A stretch of 64,000 nt of DNA from positions 35,149-99,148 of the forward strand of contig NZ_JAENHM010000074.1 of NCBI RefSeq assembly GCF_016595245.1, in the 5' to 3' direction. The stretch comes from Azospirillum endophyticum. GTDB lineage: Bacteria; Pseudomonadota; Alphaproteobacteria; Azospirillales; Azospirillaceae. Shown piece after piece: positions 34,941-43,041 of the stretch. Both the position numbers and the translations under genes were made by a program. The first letter of the stretch is position 1. The number at the start of each line of letters is the position of its first letter. The notes beneath the pieces were generated by a model. That model was not told the origin of the DNA, made no database searches, and worked only from the letters and a program-made list of their open reading frames with translations.

Positions 34941-35492
34941 ATGGATGTGTTGGACGCGATCTATCACCGCCGGGCGGTGCGTGATTTCACCGGCGAAGCG
35001 GTGGACGAGGCGACGATCCGAAGCCTGATCGACGCCGCGGTGCAGGCGCCGAGCGCGATGAACCTGCAGCCCTGGGCCTTCGCCCTGCTTCACGGCGTGG
35101 ATCGCCTGCGCGCCATGTCCATCCATGCCAAACGGCATGTGGCGGCACATCTGCCGGCCGGTTCGCCGCTGACCGGCCATCTCGCCGATCCGCAGTTCGA
35201 TCTCTTCCATGGCGCCGCAACGCTGGTCGTCATCTGCGCCACCGACAGCCACACTCAGTCGGCGGAGGATTGCTGCCTGGCGGCGCAGAACCTCATGCTT
35301 GCCGCCCACGCCCGCGGGCTGGGCAGCTGCTGGATTGGTCTGTCCCGCCCCTGGCTCTGCCTTCCTGAGGTGAAATCGAAACTCGGCATTCCCGAGCATC
35401 TCATACCGGTGGCACCGATCATCCTGGGACATCCCCGATCGCTGCCGGTGGCCACGCCGAGGCGGGAGCCCAGGATCGTCCGGTGCGAATAG
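34941..35492 (+). CDS. Nitroreductase-family FMN oxidoreductase
   Basis: The 183-residue protein starts with RRAVRDFTGEAVDEATIRSL and contains APSAMNLQPWAFAL, the standard FMN-phosphate-binding elements of the NfsB/RutE-type nitroreductase fold. Family enzymes reduce nitro groups or quinones with NAD(P)H as homodimers. The 3' end overlaps the convergent VOC gene by 74 bases. AGAAGGAG before the ATG is a good ribosome site. Substrate unknown; the neighbouring SDR and old yellow enzyme genes suggest redox detoxification. Confidence 0.88.
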   Translation: MDVLDAIYHRRAVRDFTGEAVDEATIRSLIDAAVQAPSAMNLQPWAFALLHGVDRLRAMSIHAKRHVAAHLPAGSPLTGHLADPQFDLFHGAATLVVICATDSHTQSAEDCCLAAQNLMLAAHARGLGSCWIGLSRPWLCLPEVKSKLGIPEHLIPVAPIILGHPRSLPVATPRREPRIVRCE

Positions 35493-35955
35493 GACGTGGC
35501 TTAACGGGCAAGTCATGGGTCAGTTCGAAGAGATTACCCCACGGATCGAGGAAGAACGCGCCCCGGCGCCGGATTTCACCGAAATCCATCGGACCGGCAA
35601 TGATGTCAGCGCCGCGGCGACGCAGTTCGGTGACCGTCCCGTCGACGTCGTCGACCCGGAGGCACAGATGGTGCCAGCCATGGAGGCCGAGGGTCGCGTG
35701 CAGGTCTTCGGGCTTGGGCCGGTCGGCGGCGCCGGGGCCAGCGACCAGTTCGATCTCGAAACCGTCGTCGTTCGGCGGCGCCATGAAGGCGAAGGTGAGT
35801 CCCACGGCCTCGATGCTGCGCGTATGGCGGAAATCGAGGACATCCCGGTACCAGTCCAAAGCGGCGTCGAGATCGGCGACCCGAAGGCCGACATGGTCGC
35901 CGCGCATCGATTTGAAGGGTGAGGACGCGTTCCGCGGCGGGGTGAACAACGGCAT
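35419..35955 (-). CDS. VOC-family protein, paralogue of the one at 13.2 kb
   Basis: The 178-residue protein starts MPLFTPPRNASSPFKSMRGDHV and has the two beta-alpha-beta-beta-beta modules of the VOC fold (MRGDHVGLRVADLDAALDWY and LHGWHHLCLRVDDVDGTVTEL), with metal-ligand candidates in HV, EIEL, HHL and LFEL. The last ~30 residues (RPIRTGRSWAPASAWPP) exceed the usual family length and lie over the convergent nitroreductase 3' end, so the protein has acquired a C-terminal extension. Function unknown. Confidence 0.8.
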   Translation of the reverse strand: MPLFTPPRNASSPFKSMRGDHVGLRVADLDAALDWYRDVLDFRHTRSIEAVGLTFAFMAPPNDDGFEIELVAGPGAADRPKPEDLHATLGLHGWHHLCLRVDDVDGTVTELRRRGADIIAGPMDFGEIRRRGAFFLDPWGNLFELTHDLPVKPRPIRTGRSWAPASAWPPAAIGDVPG

Positions 35956-36000
35956 GGCACAGCCTTTCCGATGAGGGGGGCACGGGCCCGTCCGGGCCTG

Positions 36001-36762
36001 TCAGAGATTCATGCCGCCCGAGACTTCGATGCGCTGCCCGGTGACCCAGCGGCTGTCCTCCGACAGCAGGGACGAGACGATCAGGCCGACGTCGTCGGGC
36101 AGGCCGGGACGGCCGAGCGCCGTCATCGCGGCGACCCGCCGGTTGACCTCCGGGTTGTCGCGCACGATTCCGCCGCTGAAATCGGTCTGGATGGCGCCGG
36201 GAGCCACGGTGTTCACCGTGATGCCGCGCGGGCCGAGTTCCTTGGCGAGATGGAGGGTGAAGACCTCGATGGCACCTTTCAGCGAGGCATAGGCGATGGT
36301 GTCCGGCGTCGTGAAGCGGGTCAGGCCGGTCGAGATGTTGATGATGCGCCCGCCGTCCGTCATCAGTGGCAGCAGCCGCTGCGTCAGGAGCAGCACGCCC
36401 TTGAGGTTCACCGCATAGATCCGGTCGAGGACATCCTCGGTCAGCGCGGCGAAAGGCGTGTGGTCGGATATGCCGGCGTTGTTGACGAGATACTCGAAGC
36501 GTTCCGCCCCGAACTGCGCGAGCGCGTCGCCCACCCGGCCGGCGAAGCCGTCGAAGGATCCGGCATCGCCGGTGTCGAGGGCGAGCGCGACTGCCTCAGC
36601 GCCGGCTTCCCTGGTCAGGGCGACGACCGTCCCGGCCTCTTCCGGGCGGGAATGATAGGTGAAGATCGAGCGGACGCCGCGCTCGGCAAGGGTGAGGACG
36701 GTGCTGCGCCCGAGGCTGCGGCTGCCGCCGGTGACGATGGCGATGCGATTGGAAGTGGTCAT
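36001..36762 (-). CDS. Short-chain dehydrogenase/reductase
   Basis: The protein has 253 residues from the ATG at 36762. Motifs are TGGSRSLG (cofactor loop), NNAGIS, INISTG (catalytic Ser) and YASLK (catalytic Tyr and Lys). The C-terminal WVTGQRIEVSGGMNL is a usual SDR end. It is a classical SDR with all catalytic residues, most likely NADP(H)-linked. The gene is divergent from a LysR regulator, with 88 bases between the starts. A longer open frame to 36858 would run through that regulatory gap. Confidence 0.9.
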   Translation of the reverse strand: MTTSNRIAIVTGGSRSLGRSTVLTLAERGVRSIFTYHSRPEEAGTVVALTREAGAEAVALALDTGDAGSFDGFAGRVGDALAQFGAERFEYLVNNAGISDHTPFAALTEDVLDRIYAVNLKGVLLLTQRLLPLMTDGGRIINISTGLTRFTTPDTIAYASLKGAIEVFTLHLAKELGPRGITVNTVAPGAIQTDFSGGIVRDNPEVNRRVAAMTALGRPGLPDDVGLIVSSLLSEDSRWVTGQRIEVSGGMNL

Positions 36763-36832
36763 GGCTTGCTCCTTCGCAGTCGGATATGGACGGAAAGAGC
36801 GTTCTGGATAAGATGGCAATATCACGACAGCT

Positions 36833-36842
36833 TGTCCGGACA
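36833..36842. promoter_or_regulatory. Palindrome TGTCCGGACA in divergent promoter gap
   Basis: TGTCCGGACA is a perfect 10-base palindrome in the 88-base gap between the SDR and LysR starts, 8 bases before the LysR start. LysR regulators usually bind T-N11-A dyads, which this does not match exactly, so the site is a candidate operator only. Confidence 0.3.
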
Positions 36843-36850
36843 GCCGTACA

Positions 36851-37768
36851 ATGAGCAATCCCTCCGGGACCGACTTCGCCGGGGTTCAGGCCTTCGTGGC
36901 GGTGGCCCGGGCCGGCGGCTTCAGAGAGGCGGCGCGCGCCACCGGCCTCAGCGCCTCCAGCCTGAGCGACTCCGTCAAGCGCCTGGAAGCGCGGATGGGG
37001 GTGAGGCTGCTGAACCGGACGACGCGGACGGTCGCGGTGACGGAGGTCGGGGCGATTCTGCTGGAACGGTTCGAATCCGTGCTGGACGATTTCGCGGTCA
37101 CGATGGGCCTCGCCGACGAGCATCGGGGAACGCCGGCGGGGACGCTGACGCTGAACGTCCCGGTCAACGCGGCGCGGCTCATCCTGCCGCGCATCCTGCC
37201 GGCCTTCCTGGCGGCCTATCCCGACATCAGGGTGGAGGTCGTCGTCGACAACGGGTTCGTCGACATCCTGGCGGCCGGTTGCGACGCCGGCATCCGCTAC
37301 GACGACCGGCTGGAAAAGGACATGGTGGCGGTGCCGATCGGCCCGCGGCGCCAGCGCTTCGCCACCGCCGCCGCCCCGGCCTATCTCGACCGCCATGGTA
37401 GGCCGGAGCATCCCCGGGACCTGCTGGCGCACGCCTGCCTGGCGGGACGGACCAGCGGCGGCCCGCTGGCCGCCTGGGAGTTCGAACGCGAGGGCGAGGT
37501 GGTCCGGATCGAGCCGGCAGGTCCGCTGACGGTCCCGGTCGCGGCCATCGACCTCGCGGTGTCGGCCGCCGTCGCCGGCAGCGGGATCGTCCATCTGTTC
37601 GAGGATTGGCTGCGGCCGGCGCTCGACCGCGGCGAGCTGGAGCCGGTGCTCCAGCCCTGGTGGCAGAGCTTCACCGGCCCGTTCCTGTATTATCCCGGAC
37701 GGGACCACACGCCGGCCCCGCTGCGCGCCTTCATCGATTTCCAGCGCCGGTTCCGCTGGGCGGCATGA
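36851..37768 (+). CDS. LysR-type transcriptional regulator
   Basis: The 305-residue protein has an N-terminal HTH (AFVAVARAGGFREAARATGLSASSLSDSVKRLEARMG) and a LysR substrate-binding fold afterwards (PAFLAAYPDIRVEVVVDNGFVDILAAG is the usual strand set). It is divergent from the SDR gene and precedes the old yellow enzyme gene on the opposite strand, which suggests control of the oxidoreductase cassette. The effector is unknown. The resemblance to the regulator at 13.8 kb is moderate (NRTTRxVxxT near the HTH end). Confidence 0.9.
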   Translation: MSNPSGTDFAGVQAFVAVARAGGFREAARATGLSASSLSDSVKRLEARMGVRLLNRTTRTVAVTEVGAILLERFESVLDDFAVTMGLADEHRGTPAGTLTLNVPVNAARLILPRILPAFLAAYPDIRVEVVVDNGFVDILAAGCDAGIRYDDRLEKDMVAVPIGPRRQRFATAAAPAYLDRHGRPEHPRDLLAHACLAGRTSGGPLAAWEFEREGEVVRIEPAGPLTVPVAAIDLAVSAAVAGSGIVHLFEDWLRPALDRGELEPVLQPWWQSFTGPFLYYPGRDHTPAPLRAFIDFQRRFRWAA

Positions 37769-37780
37769 GGAGGCGGACGG

Positions 37781-38851
37781 TCAAGCCGTCTCCAGGGCCG
37801 GATAGTCGGTGTAGCCTTCGGCGCCGCCGCCGGCATAGAACAGGGCCTGCCGGACCTCGTTGAGCGGGGCGTCCGTCTCCAGGCGCTTCACGAGGTCCGG
37901 ATTGGCCAGGGCCATGACGCCCAGGGACTCCATGTCGGCGAGCCCTGCCGCCACGTCCGAACCGATCTTCTCGCGCGGACGGCCTGGACGATTGACGATC
38001 ATCACTCCCTTGAAGACCTTGCGGAGATCCGCCAGGAGCGGATCGCTGCGGACATGGAGGACATGGACGTAGGCCAATCCCATCCCGTCGAACTCGGCCG
38101 CGAGATGGCGGTAGAGGTCGTCATTGTCCTGGCCTTCGGCGATGCCGCCGGCGGGAACGCCCGGCGACAGGCGGATCGCCGTCCTCTCCGGACCGATCGC
38201 GTCCGCGATGGCACGAACGACCTCGATGGCGAAGCGGGCGCGGTTTTCCATCGAGCCGCCATAGGCGTCGGTGCGGCGGTTCGAATCCGGGGCGAGGAAC
38301 TGATGCACCAGATATCCGTTCGCCCCGTGGACCTCCACGCCGTCGGCACCCGCTTCGACGGCGCATGCGGCGGCCTGCGCGAAATCGGCCACGGTCTGCC
38401 TGACTTCGGCCGTCGTGAGTTCGCGGGGCTCCGGGATCGGCTGCATCCCCCGCATGGTGAACATGTCGACCCCGGGTGCGATGGCGGAGGGGGCGACGGG
38501 CTGGCGGTGATGCGGCGTGTTCTCGGGGTGGGAGATGCGCCCGACATGCATGAGCTGGACGAACAGGCGCCCGCCGGCCGCATGGACGGCGTCGGTCACC
38601 CGGCGCCATCCGGCGACATGGGCGTCGGTGTAGATGCCGGGGGTCGCCAGATAGCCCTGCCCGTCGTCGGACGGCTGCGTGCCTTCCGAGATGAGAAGGC
38701 CCATGGTGGCGCGTTGCGCATAGTAGGCGGTAGCGAGATCGCCGGGCGTCCCATCGGGCTTCGCCCGGCTCCGGGTCATCGGGGCCATCGCCAGCCGATG
38801 CGGCAGTTGCATGGTTCCGACGTCGATCGGGGAGGTCCAGTCAGCGGTCAT
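37781..38851 (-). CDS. Old yellow enzyme family ene-reductase
   Basis: The 356-residue protein is an FMN-dependent alkene reductase of the NemA/OYE type. Evidence is the N-terminal QLPHRLAMAPMTRSRAKPDG, ISEGTQPSDDGQGY, the active-site HGANGYLVHQFL (substrate-binding His and Asn, proton-donor Tyr), and NRRTDAYGGSMENRARF. Such enzymes reduce the C=C of unsaturated carbonyls or nitro compounds with NADPH. The true start is the ATG at 38851, and the open frame continues upstream without family similarity. It is convergent with the LysR gene. Confidence 0.9.
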   Translation of the reverse strand: MTADWTSPIDVGTMQLPHRLAMAPMTRSRAKPDGTPGDLATAYYAQRATMGLLISEGTQPSDDGQGYLATPGIYTDAHVAGWRRVTDAVHAAGGRLFVQLMHVGRISHPENTPHHRQPVAPSAIAPGVDMFTMRGMQPIPEPRELTTAEVRQTVADFAQAAACAVEAGADGVEVHGANGYLVHQFLAPDSNRRTDAYGGSMENRARFAIEVVRAIADAIGPERTAIRLSPGVPAGGIAEGQDNDDLYRHLAAEFDGMGLAYVHVLHVRSDPLLADLRKVFKGVMIVNRPGRPREKIGSDVAAGLADMESLGVMALANPDLVKRLETDAPLNEVRQALFYAGGGAEGYTDYPALETA

Positions 38852-39368
38852 TCGATGTCTCCTTGGGCGTTCGTTCGGCGGCGAGCGAGCCCATCCGCAC
38901 TGGGGCGTGTGCTCGTCCCGCCGCTCACGGACCCAAGATCGGTGATCCGCATCAGGACCGCCAGCAGCCCAATCTGAACAGACCGTCCCACCTCTGGAAC
39001 ACTGAAGTCTTCGACGGTTGCCCGGCCGCCGCCGTGCCGCCCGCACCGGGCGGGGACGCCCGGAATGGCCGTGCGCAGCCGGGCCATGGTGGCAAGGATC
39101 ATGACAAGTGCGGTCGCGCCATGGACGCCGAGGGCTCATCGTCGCCGTGGCGCCCTTCCGTGCCGAAATCGACGTCGCGACCGAGACGTTCCGGGCGGCC
39201 CTGCATGGGTTGGGCGAACTTGAATTCACGAAGCGGACAAGGCCGGCCGCAGGCCCTGAGCGAATCGGGCTGCTTGTCCGGGCTATGGCGGGAGATCAGG
39301 ATTCGGCTTGACGACCGCGTTCGTTGGCGGCGGCTCGGCCGGCCGAAAGCGGGACGGTTGCCGCTCCC
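38852..39368. other. Intergenic region with no supported gene
   Basis: These 517 bases between the old yellow enzyme gene and the hybrid kinase gene hold short open frames on both strands, but none has family-like sequence or a ribosome site. The region may contain the old yellow enzyme promoter and the 3' end of the chemosensory transcript. No repeat was recognised. Confidence 0.4.
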
Positions 39369-41048
39369 TCAGCAGGCCGCCTTGCCGTCCCGCCTCACCT
39401 CCTCCAGCACGCGGCGCAGGTCGCCGGGATGCAGGGGCTTGTGCAGGAAGGCACAGCCGCGGCGCTGGCCTTCCAGCAGGGATTCGGGCGCCGTCTCGCC
39501 GGTCAGCACCACGGCCGGGATGTCGGTCCTGAACAGCTTGCGCACGCGGTCGATCACGTCGAAGCCGGACACCTTCCCCGGCAGGCGCAGGTCGGTCAGG
39601 ATGGCGTCGGGCGGCCCCTCCAGCCCGTCGACCGCGGCGAACACCTCGCGCATGTTGGACGCGGAGACGAAGGCGCAGCCCCAGCTTTCCAGGGTCAGCA
39701 GCAGGCCGGACAGCACCATGCTGTCGTCGTCCACCACCAGGATGCGCATCCCGTCCAACGGCGTGCTCGGCATGCCCTCGGCGGCGGCAGCCGGCGCGGC
39801 GGGCACGGCGGCGGGCACGGCGTCCTCCTCCAGGCGGTCCACGGTGACGGCGAAGACCGAACCGCGGCCGGAGCGCGACTGCACGTCGACCGGCGCGTTC
39901 AGCAGGACCGACAGGCGCCGCACGATGGCGAGGCCGAGGCCGAGGCCGCGCGTGGTGTCGCGGGCCGGATTGGTCAGCTGGTGGAACTCGTCGAAGATGA
40001 CGTCCAGCTTGTCCTGGGGAATGCCGAAGCCGGTATCCCACACCTCGATCCGCCACCGGCCGTCCCGCTTGCGCAACCCCAGCATGATGCCGCCGCGCTG
40101 GGTGTAGCGGATGGCGTTGGCCAGCAGGTTGCGGACGATGCGGCCGAGCAGCACCGGATCGCTGCGGGTGACCGCCCGGACGGGCAGATGGACGCGCAGG
40201 CGCAGCCCCTTCTCCTCCGCCTGCGGACGGAACTCCTCGGCCAGCGATTGCAGCAGCCCGTCGAGCGGCACGGTCTGCATGTCGGCCTCGACCGTGCCGG
40301 CATCCAGCGTGGAGATGTCGAGAAGCGCGTTCAGCAGCTGCTCGCCCGCCGTCATCGCGTTGCCCAGCATGCCGGCGGTGCGGGTCGCCCGCGCGTTGCC
40401 CTCCACCTGGGTGGTCAGGGCGTCGAGGAACAGGCGCATCGCCTGGAAGGGCTGGCGCAGGTCGTGGCTGGCCGAGGCCAGGAAGCGCGACCGGGCCGCC
40501 GTGGTGCGCGCCACCTCCGCCCGCATGGTCTCGGCCATCCGGGCGACGGCTCCATCCAGCGTCGCGGTGGCCAGCACCCCGACGACGCGGCCGTCGACCA
40601 GCAGCGGCGCGGCGCACAGGCTCAGCGGCGGATCGGCCGGCAGATGGAGCATCACCGACTCAGGACGGACGGGGGCGGTCCGGGCTCCCTCCGTCCCGTC
40701 CCCGCCGTCGTCGACATAGAGCGGGCTCAGCGCTTCCGCAACCGCCGGCCAGCCATCGGACAGCAGGGCCGGCCCGCTCTCGTCCCGGGCGGCGGCACGC
40801 GGGCGGTTCAGCAGGGAGGCCATCGCCTCGTTGCAGCGGACGGCCGCCATGTCCGGGCCGCCGACCACCAGCATGGCCGGGACCGTTCCGGCCATGCAGA
40901 CCCGCCGCGCGTTGTCGAGACACTCGCGGTAGCGCAGGTCGTTCGGGGAGTTGGGGGTGGCCGAAGCTCGATGCATCGCGGCGGTGTCTCTCGCGTCGGT
41001 GTCGCTGGGGATCGGGGTCCCGTGGATGGCCTGGAGGCTGATCGCCAT
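39369..41048 (-). CDS. Hybrid histidine kinase with C-terminal receiver (CheS3-like position)
   Basis: The kinase has about 559 residues from the ATG at 41048; the frame is open to 41123 (584). A PAS-like N-terminal part (about 60-185) precedes the H-box SASHDLRQPFQAMRLF, the N box LLANAIRYTQRGG, G boxes DTGFGIPQ and GLGLGLAIV, and a C-terminal receiver (LVVDDDSMVLSG, Asp in LTDLRLPG). There is no membrane segment, so it is cytoplasmic. It is the last gene of the chemosensory operon. In Rhodospirillum centenum Che3, a hybrid kinase with receiver (CheS3) lies at the end of the same kind of operon and controls cyst formation, so an analogous role is plausible but unproven. Confidence 0.85.
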   Translation of the reverse strand: MAISLQAIHGTPIPSDTDARDTAAMHRASATPNSPNDLRYRECLDNARRVCMAGTVPAMLVVGGPDMAAVRCNEAMASLLNRPRAAARDESGPALLSDGWPAVAEALSPLYVDDGGDGTEGARTAPVRPESVMLHLPADPPLSLCAAPLLVDGRVVGVLATATLDGAVARMAETMRAEVARTTAARSRFLASASHDLRQPFQAMRLFLDALTTQVEGNARATRTAGMLGNAMTAGEQLLNALLDISTLDAGTVEADMQTVPLDGLLQSLAEEFRPQAEEKGLRLRVHLPVRAVTRSDPVLLGRIVRNLLANAIRYTQRGGIMLGLRKRDGRWRIEVWDTGFGIPQDKLDVIFDEFHQLTNPARDTTRGLGLGLAIVRRLSVLLNAPVDVQSRSGRGSVFAVTVDRLEEDAVPAAVPAAPAAAAEGMPSTPLDGMRILVVDDDSMVLSGLLLTLESWGCAFVSASNMREVFAAVDGLEGPPDAILTDLRLPGKVSGFDVIDRVRKLFRTDIPAVVLTGETAPESLLEGQRRGCAFLHKPLHPGDLRRVLEEVRRDGKAAC

Positions 41049-41143
41049 GGGCACCGGCCGGATCTTCTGATGGTTTCGCAAAGCCCGCAGAGAATAAACG
41101 GACAAACCGGCTTTCGAAATCACACGATGGCTCTACTCCCTTC

Positions 41144-41911
41144 CTATGCGGAAGGTGCAAGCCGCGGCAACCGCATCAGATGATCCTCCACGAAGTATTT
41201 CCGGCGCAGAAGCGCCATCAACCGCACCTTGAGGACATCCATCGTCTGCCCCTTCCCGACGAAATCGTCGGCGCCGGCGTTGAGACTGGTCATCAGCTGT
41301 TCCTCGTCGTCCTGGCTGGTCAGGATGACGATTTGGAAGAACAGGCCGCGCCGGCGCCGGAACCCGTCGAACCGTTCGCAGAGCTGGGTGCCGCTGGTGC
41401 CCGGCATCACCAGGTCGAGGATGACGCAGTCCAGCCCGCCGCCGGCCAACGCCTCCACCGCCTCGTCGGCGTTGCGGGCGGCGGTGACGGTACAGCCCTC
41501 CTGCTCCAGCTCGCCGCGCAGGAATTCGCGATAGGTCGCGCTGTCGTCGACGATCAGGATGCGGGCGCGGCGGAAGATCTCCGGCGTCGTCGGCGGGGCG
41601 TTGCGCCGCTCCAGGCTTGCGCAGGCCGCCTCCACCACCGCCTTGGGATCGGAAGGGTCGTGCTCCCCCGCGCCGCGGCCCAGCACCAGGACGGCGGCGT
41701 CGGTGCGCGCGCGCAGCTCGGCCAGACCGGTCGGGCCGGCCAGATCGCCCTCGACGATCAGCAGATCCTGCACGCCGCCGGCGATCTCGGCCAGGGCAGG
41801 CTCCACGCCGTCGACGCAGACGGTCTCGACCCCGCGTTCCTCCAGCAGGAGCTTCAGCAGAAGGCCCTGCGTCCGGGAACCCATGACAACCAGGCTGCGG
41901 AGTCCGTTCAT
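41144..41911 (-). CDS. Response regulator with degenerate N-terminal receiver
   Basis: The 255-residue protein has an N-terminal half (about 1-100) of receiver-like pattern without the acidic pair or phosphoacceptor motif (LVVMGSRTQGLLLKLLLEER..LLIVEGDLAG). A complete receiver follows (about 118-240) with ILIVDDSATYREFL, phosphoacceptor Asp in CVILDLVMPGTSG, and the conserved Lys in DDFVGKG. No DNA-binding output exists. The start overlaps the cheB stop by 4 bases. It is probably the CheY-like output of this chemosensory system, possibly acting on the next gene's kinase. Confidence 0.85.
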   Translation of the reverse strand: MNGLRSLVVMGSRTQGLLLKLLLEERGVETVCVDGVEPALAEIAGGVQDLLIVEGDLAGPTGLAELRARTDAAVLVLGRGAGEHDPSDPKAVVEAACASLERRNAPPTTPEIFRRARILIVDDSATYREFLRGELEQEGCTVTAARNADEAVEALAGGGLDCVILDLVMPGTSGTQLCERFDGFRRRRGLFFQIVILTSQDDEEQLMTSLNAGADDFVGKGQTMDVLKVRLMALLRRKYFVEDHLMRLPRLAPSA

Positions 41912-43041
41912 GACGCCATCTTATCGTCGGAGGTCAGTTGCAGCAGCCGTCCGGCCACCCGGTCGAGAGGCAGTTCCTCCACGGCGCCGCCCAGCCGCAC
42001 CGCGGTTCCCGGCATGCTGTGGATCACCGCCGTGGAGGCATGTTCGGCTATTGTGTAGGCCCCCACCCGATGCATGTCCACCAGTCCTCTCCCTCCATCC
42101 TCGCCCATGCCGGTCAACAGCACGCCGATGCCGGACGCCCCGTAGCCGCGCGCCATCGACTGGAACAGCACCTCGCCCGACGGGCGCTGGCCGCACACCA
42201 TCGGGTCGGCGGACAGGCGGATGGTACCGCCGTCCACCAGCATGTGCCGGTCGCCCGGCGCCACGTAGACCGTGCCCGGACGCGGGCTCATCCCCGCTTC
42301 CCCCAGCCTCACCGGCAGGGCCGACACGGTGCCCAGCCAGTTGGCGAAACCCGCCATGAAGGGGGCGCCCATATGCTGGACCACGAAGACCGGCAGCGGG
42401 AAGCCGGCCGGCAGCTCCCTCAGGATCTTCGCCAGCGCCGCCGGCCCGCCGGTGGAGGCGACGAGCCCCACCGCGCGGAAGCGCCGGACCCGTCCGTCGG
42501 CCGCCACCGCCGCCTCCGGCAGCCGGCCGTCCTGGGACGGCGGTTCGGCGGCGGGACCGACGGCCGGCTTGGCACTGCGGGCGCCGATGCGGTGCCGGAT
42601 CACCTTCACCTGGCTCATGATGACCAGCTGGGTGCAGAGATGGTGCGCCACCGTCTGGTAGTCGGCGCGCGCCATGCTGCCCGGCTTCTCCACCACCGCC
42701 AGCGCACCGGCCTGCAGCGCCCGCATCGGGATGTCGAGGTCGCGCACGTCGGACGCCACCACGACGATCGGCAGCGGGGTCTGCCGCATGATGCGGCTGG
42801 TCACCTCGAAGCCGTCGATCCCCGGCAGGCGGATGTCGAGCGACACCACGTCGGGCGCCGTCCGCTCGATCATGCGCAGGGCCTGCTCGCCGCTGGAGGC
42901 GATGCCGGCCACCTCCAGCCGCGGGTCGGCGCTGATGACGTGGCTGAGCAGCTGCTGGATGACCGGGCTGTCCTCGACCACCAGCACGCGGATGCGACGG
43001 TTTCCGGGAGTGGGGGTGCCGGCGTTCGCCACCCCGCTCAC
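41908..43041 (-). CDS. cheB: CheB-type chemoreceptor methylesterase
   Basis: The 377-residue protein has an N-terminal receiver (VLVVEDSPVIQQLL, Asp in VSLDIRLPGIDG) and a C-terminal methylesterase domain (about 185-370). The catalytic Ser is in LVASTGGPAAL, the His in VVQHMGAPF, and the Asp in LLTGMGEDGGRGL. It removes methyl groups from receptor glutamates, counteracting CheR. I use the GTG at 43041, which overlaps the cheA stop by 4 bases (GTGA). The alternative start upstream would lie within cheA. Confidence 0.93.
   Translation of the reverse strand: MSGVANAGTPTPGNRRIRVLVVEDSPVIQQLLSHVISADPRLEVAGIASSGEQALRMIERTAPDVVSLDIRLPGIDGFEVTSRIMRQTPLPIVVVASDVRDLDIPMRALQAGALAVVEKPGSMARADYQTVAHHLCTQLVIMSQVKVIRHRIGARSAKPAVGPAAEPPSQDGRLPEAAVAADGRVRRFRAVGLVASTGGPAALAKILRELPAGFPLPVFVVQHMGAPFMAGFANWLGTVSALPVRLGEAGMSPRPGTVYVAPGDRHMLVDGGTIRLSADPMVCGQRPSGEVLFQSMARGYGASGIGVLLTGMGEDGGRGLVDMHRVGAYTIAEHASTAVIHSMPGTAVRLGGAVEELPLDRVAGRLLQLTSDDKMAS

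Noticed and set aside
39108..39311. 67-residue frame in the gap before the hybrid kinase
   Set aside because: No ribosome site, no recognisable family and lower plausibility than neighbours; left as non-coding.
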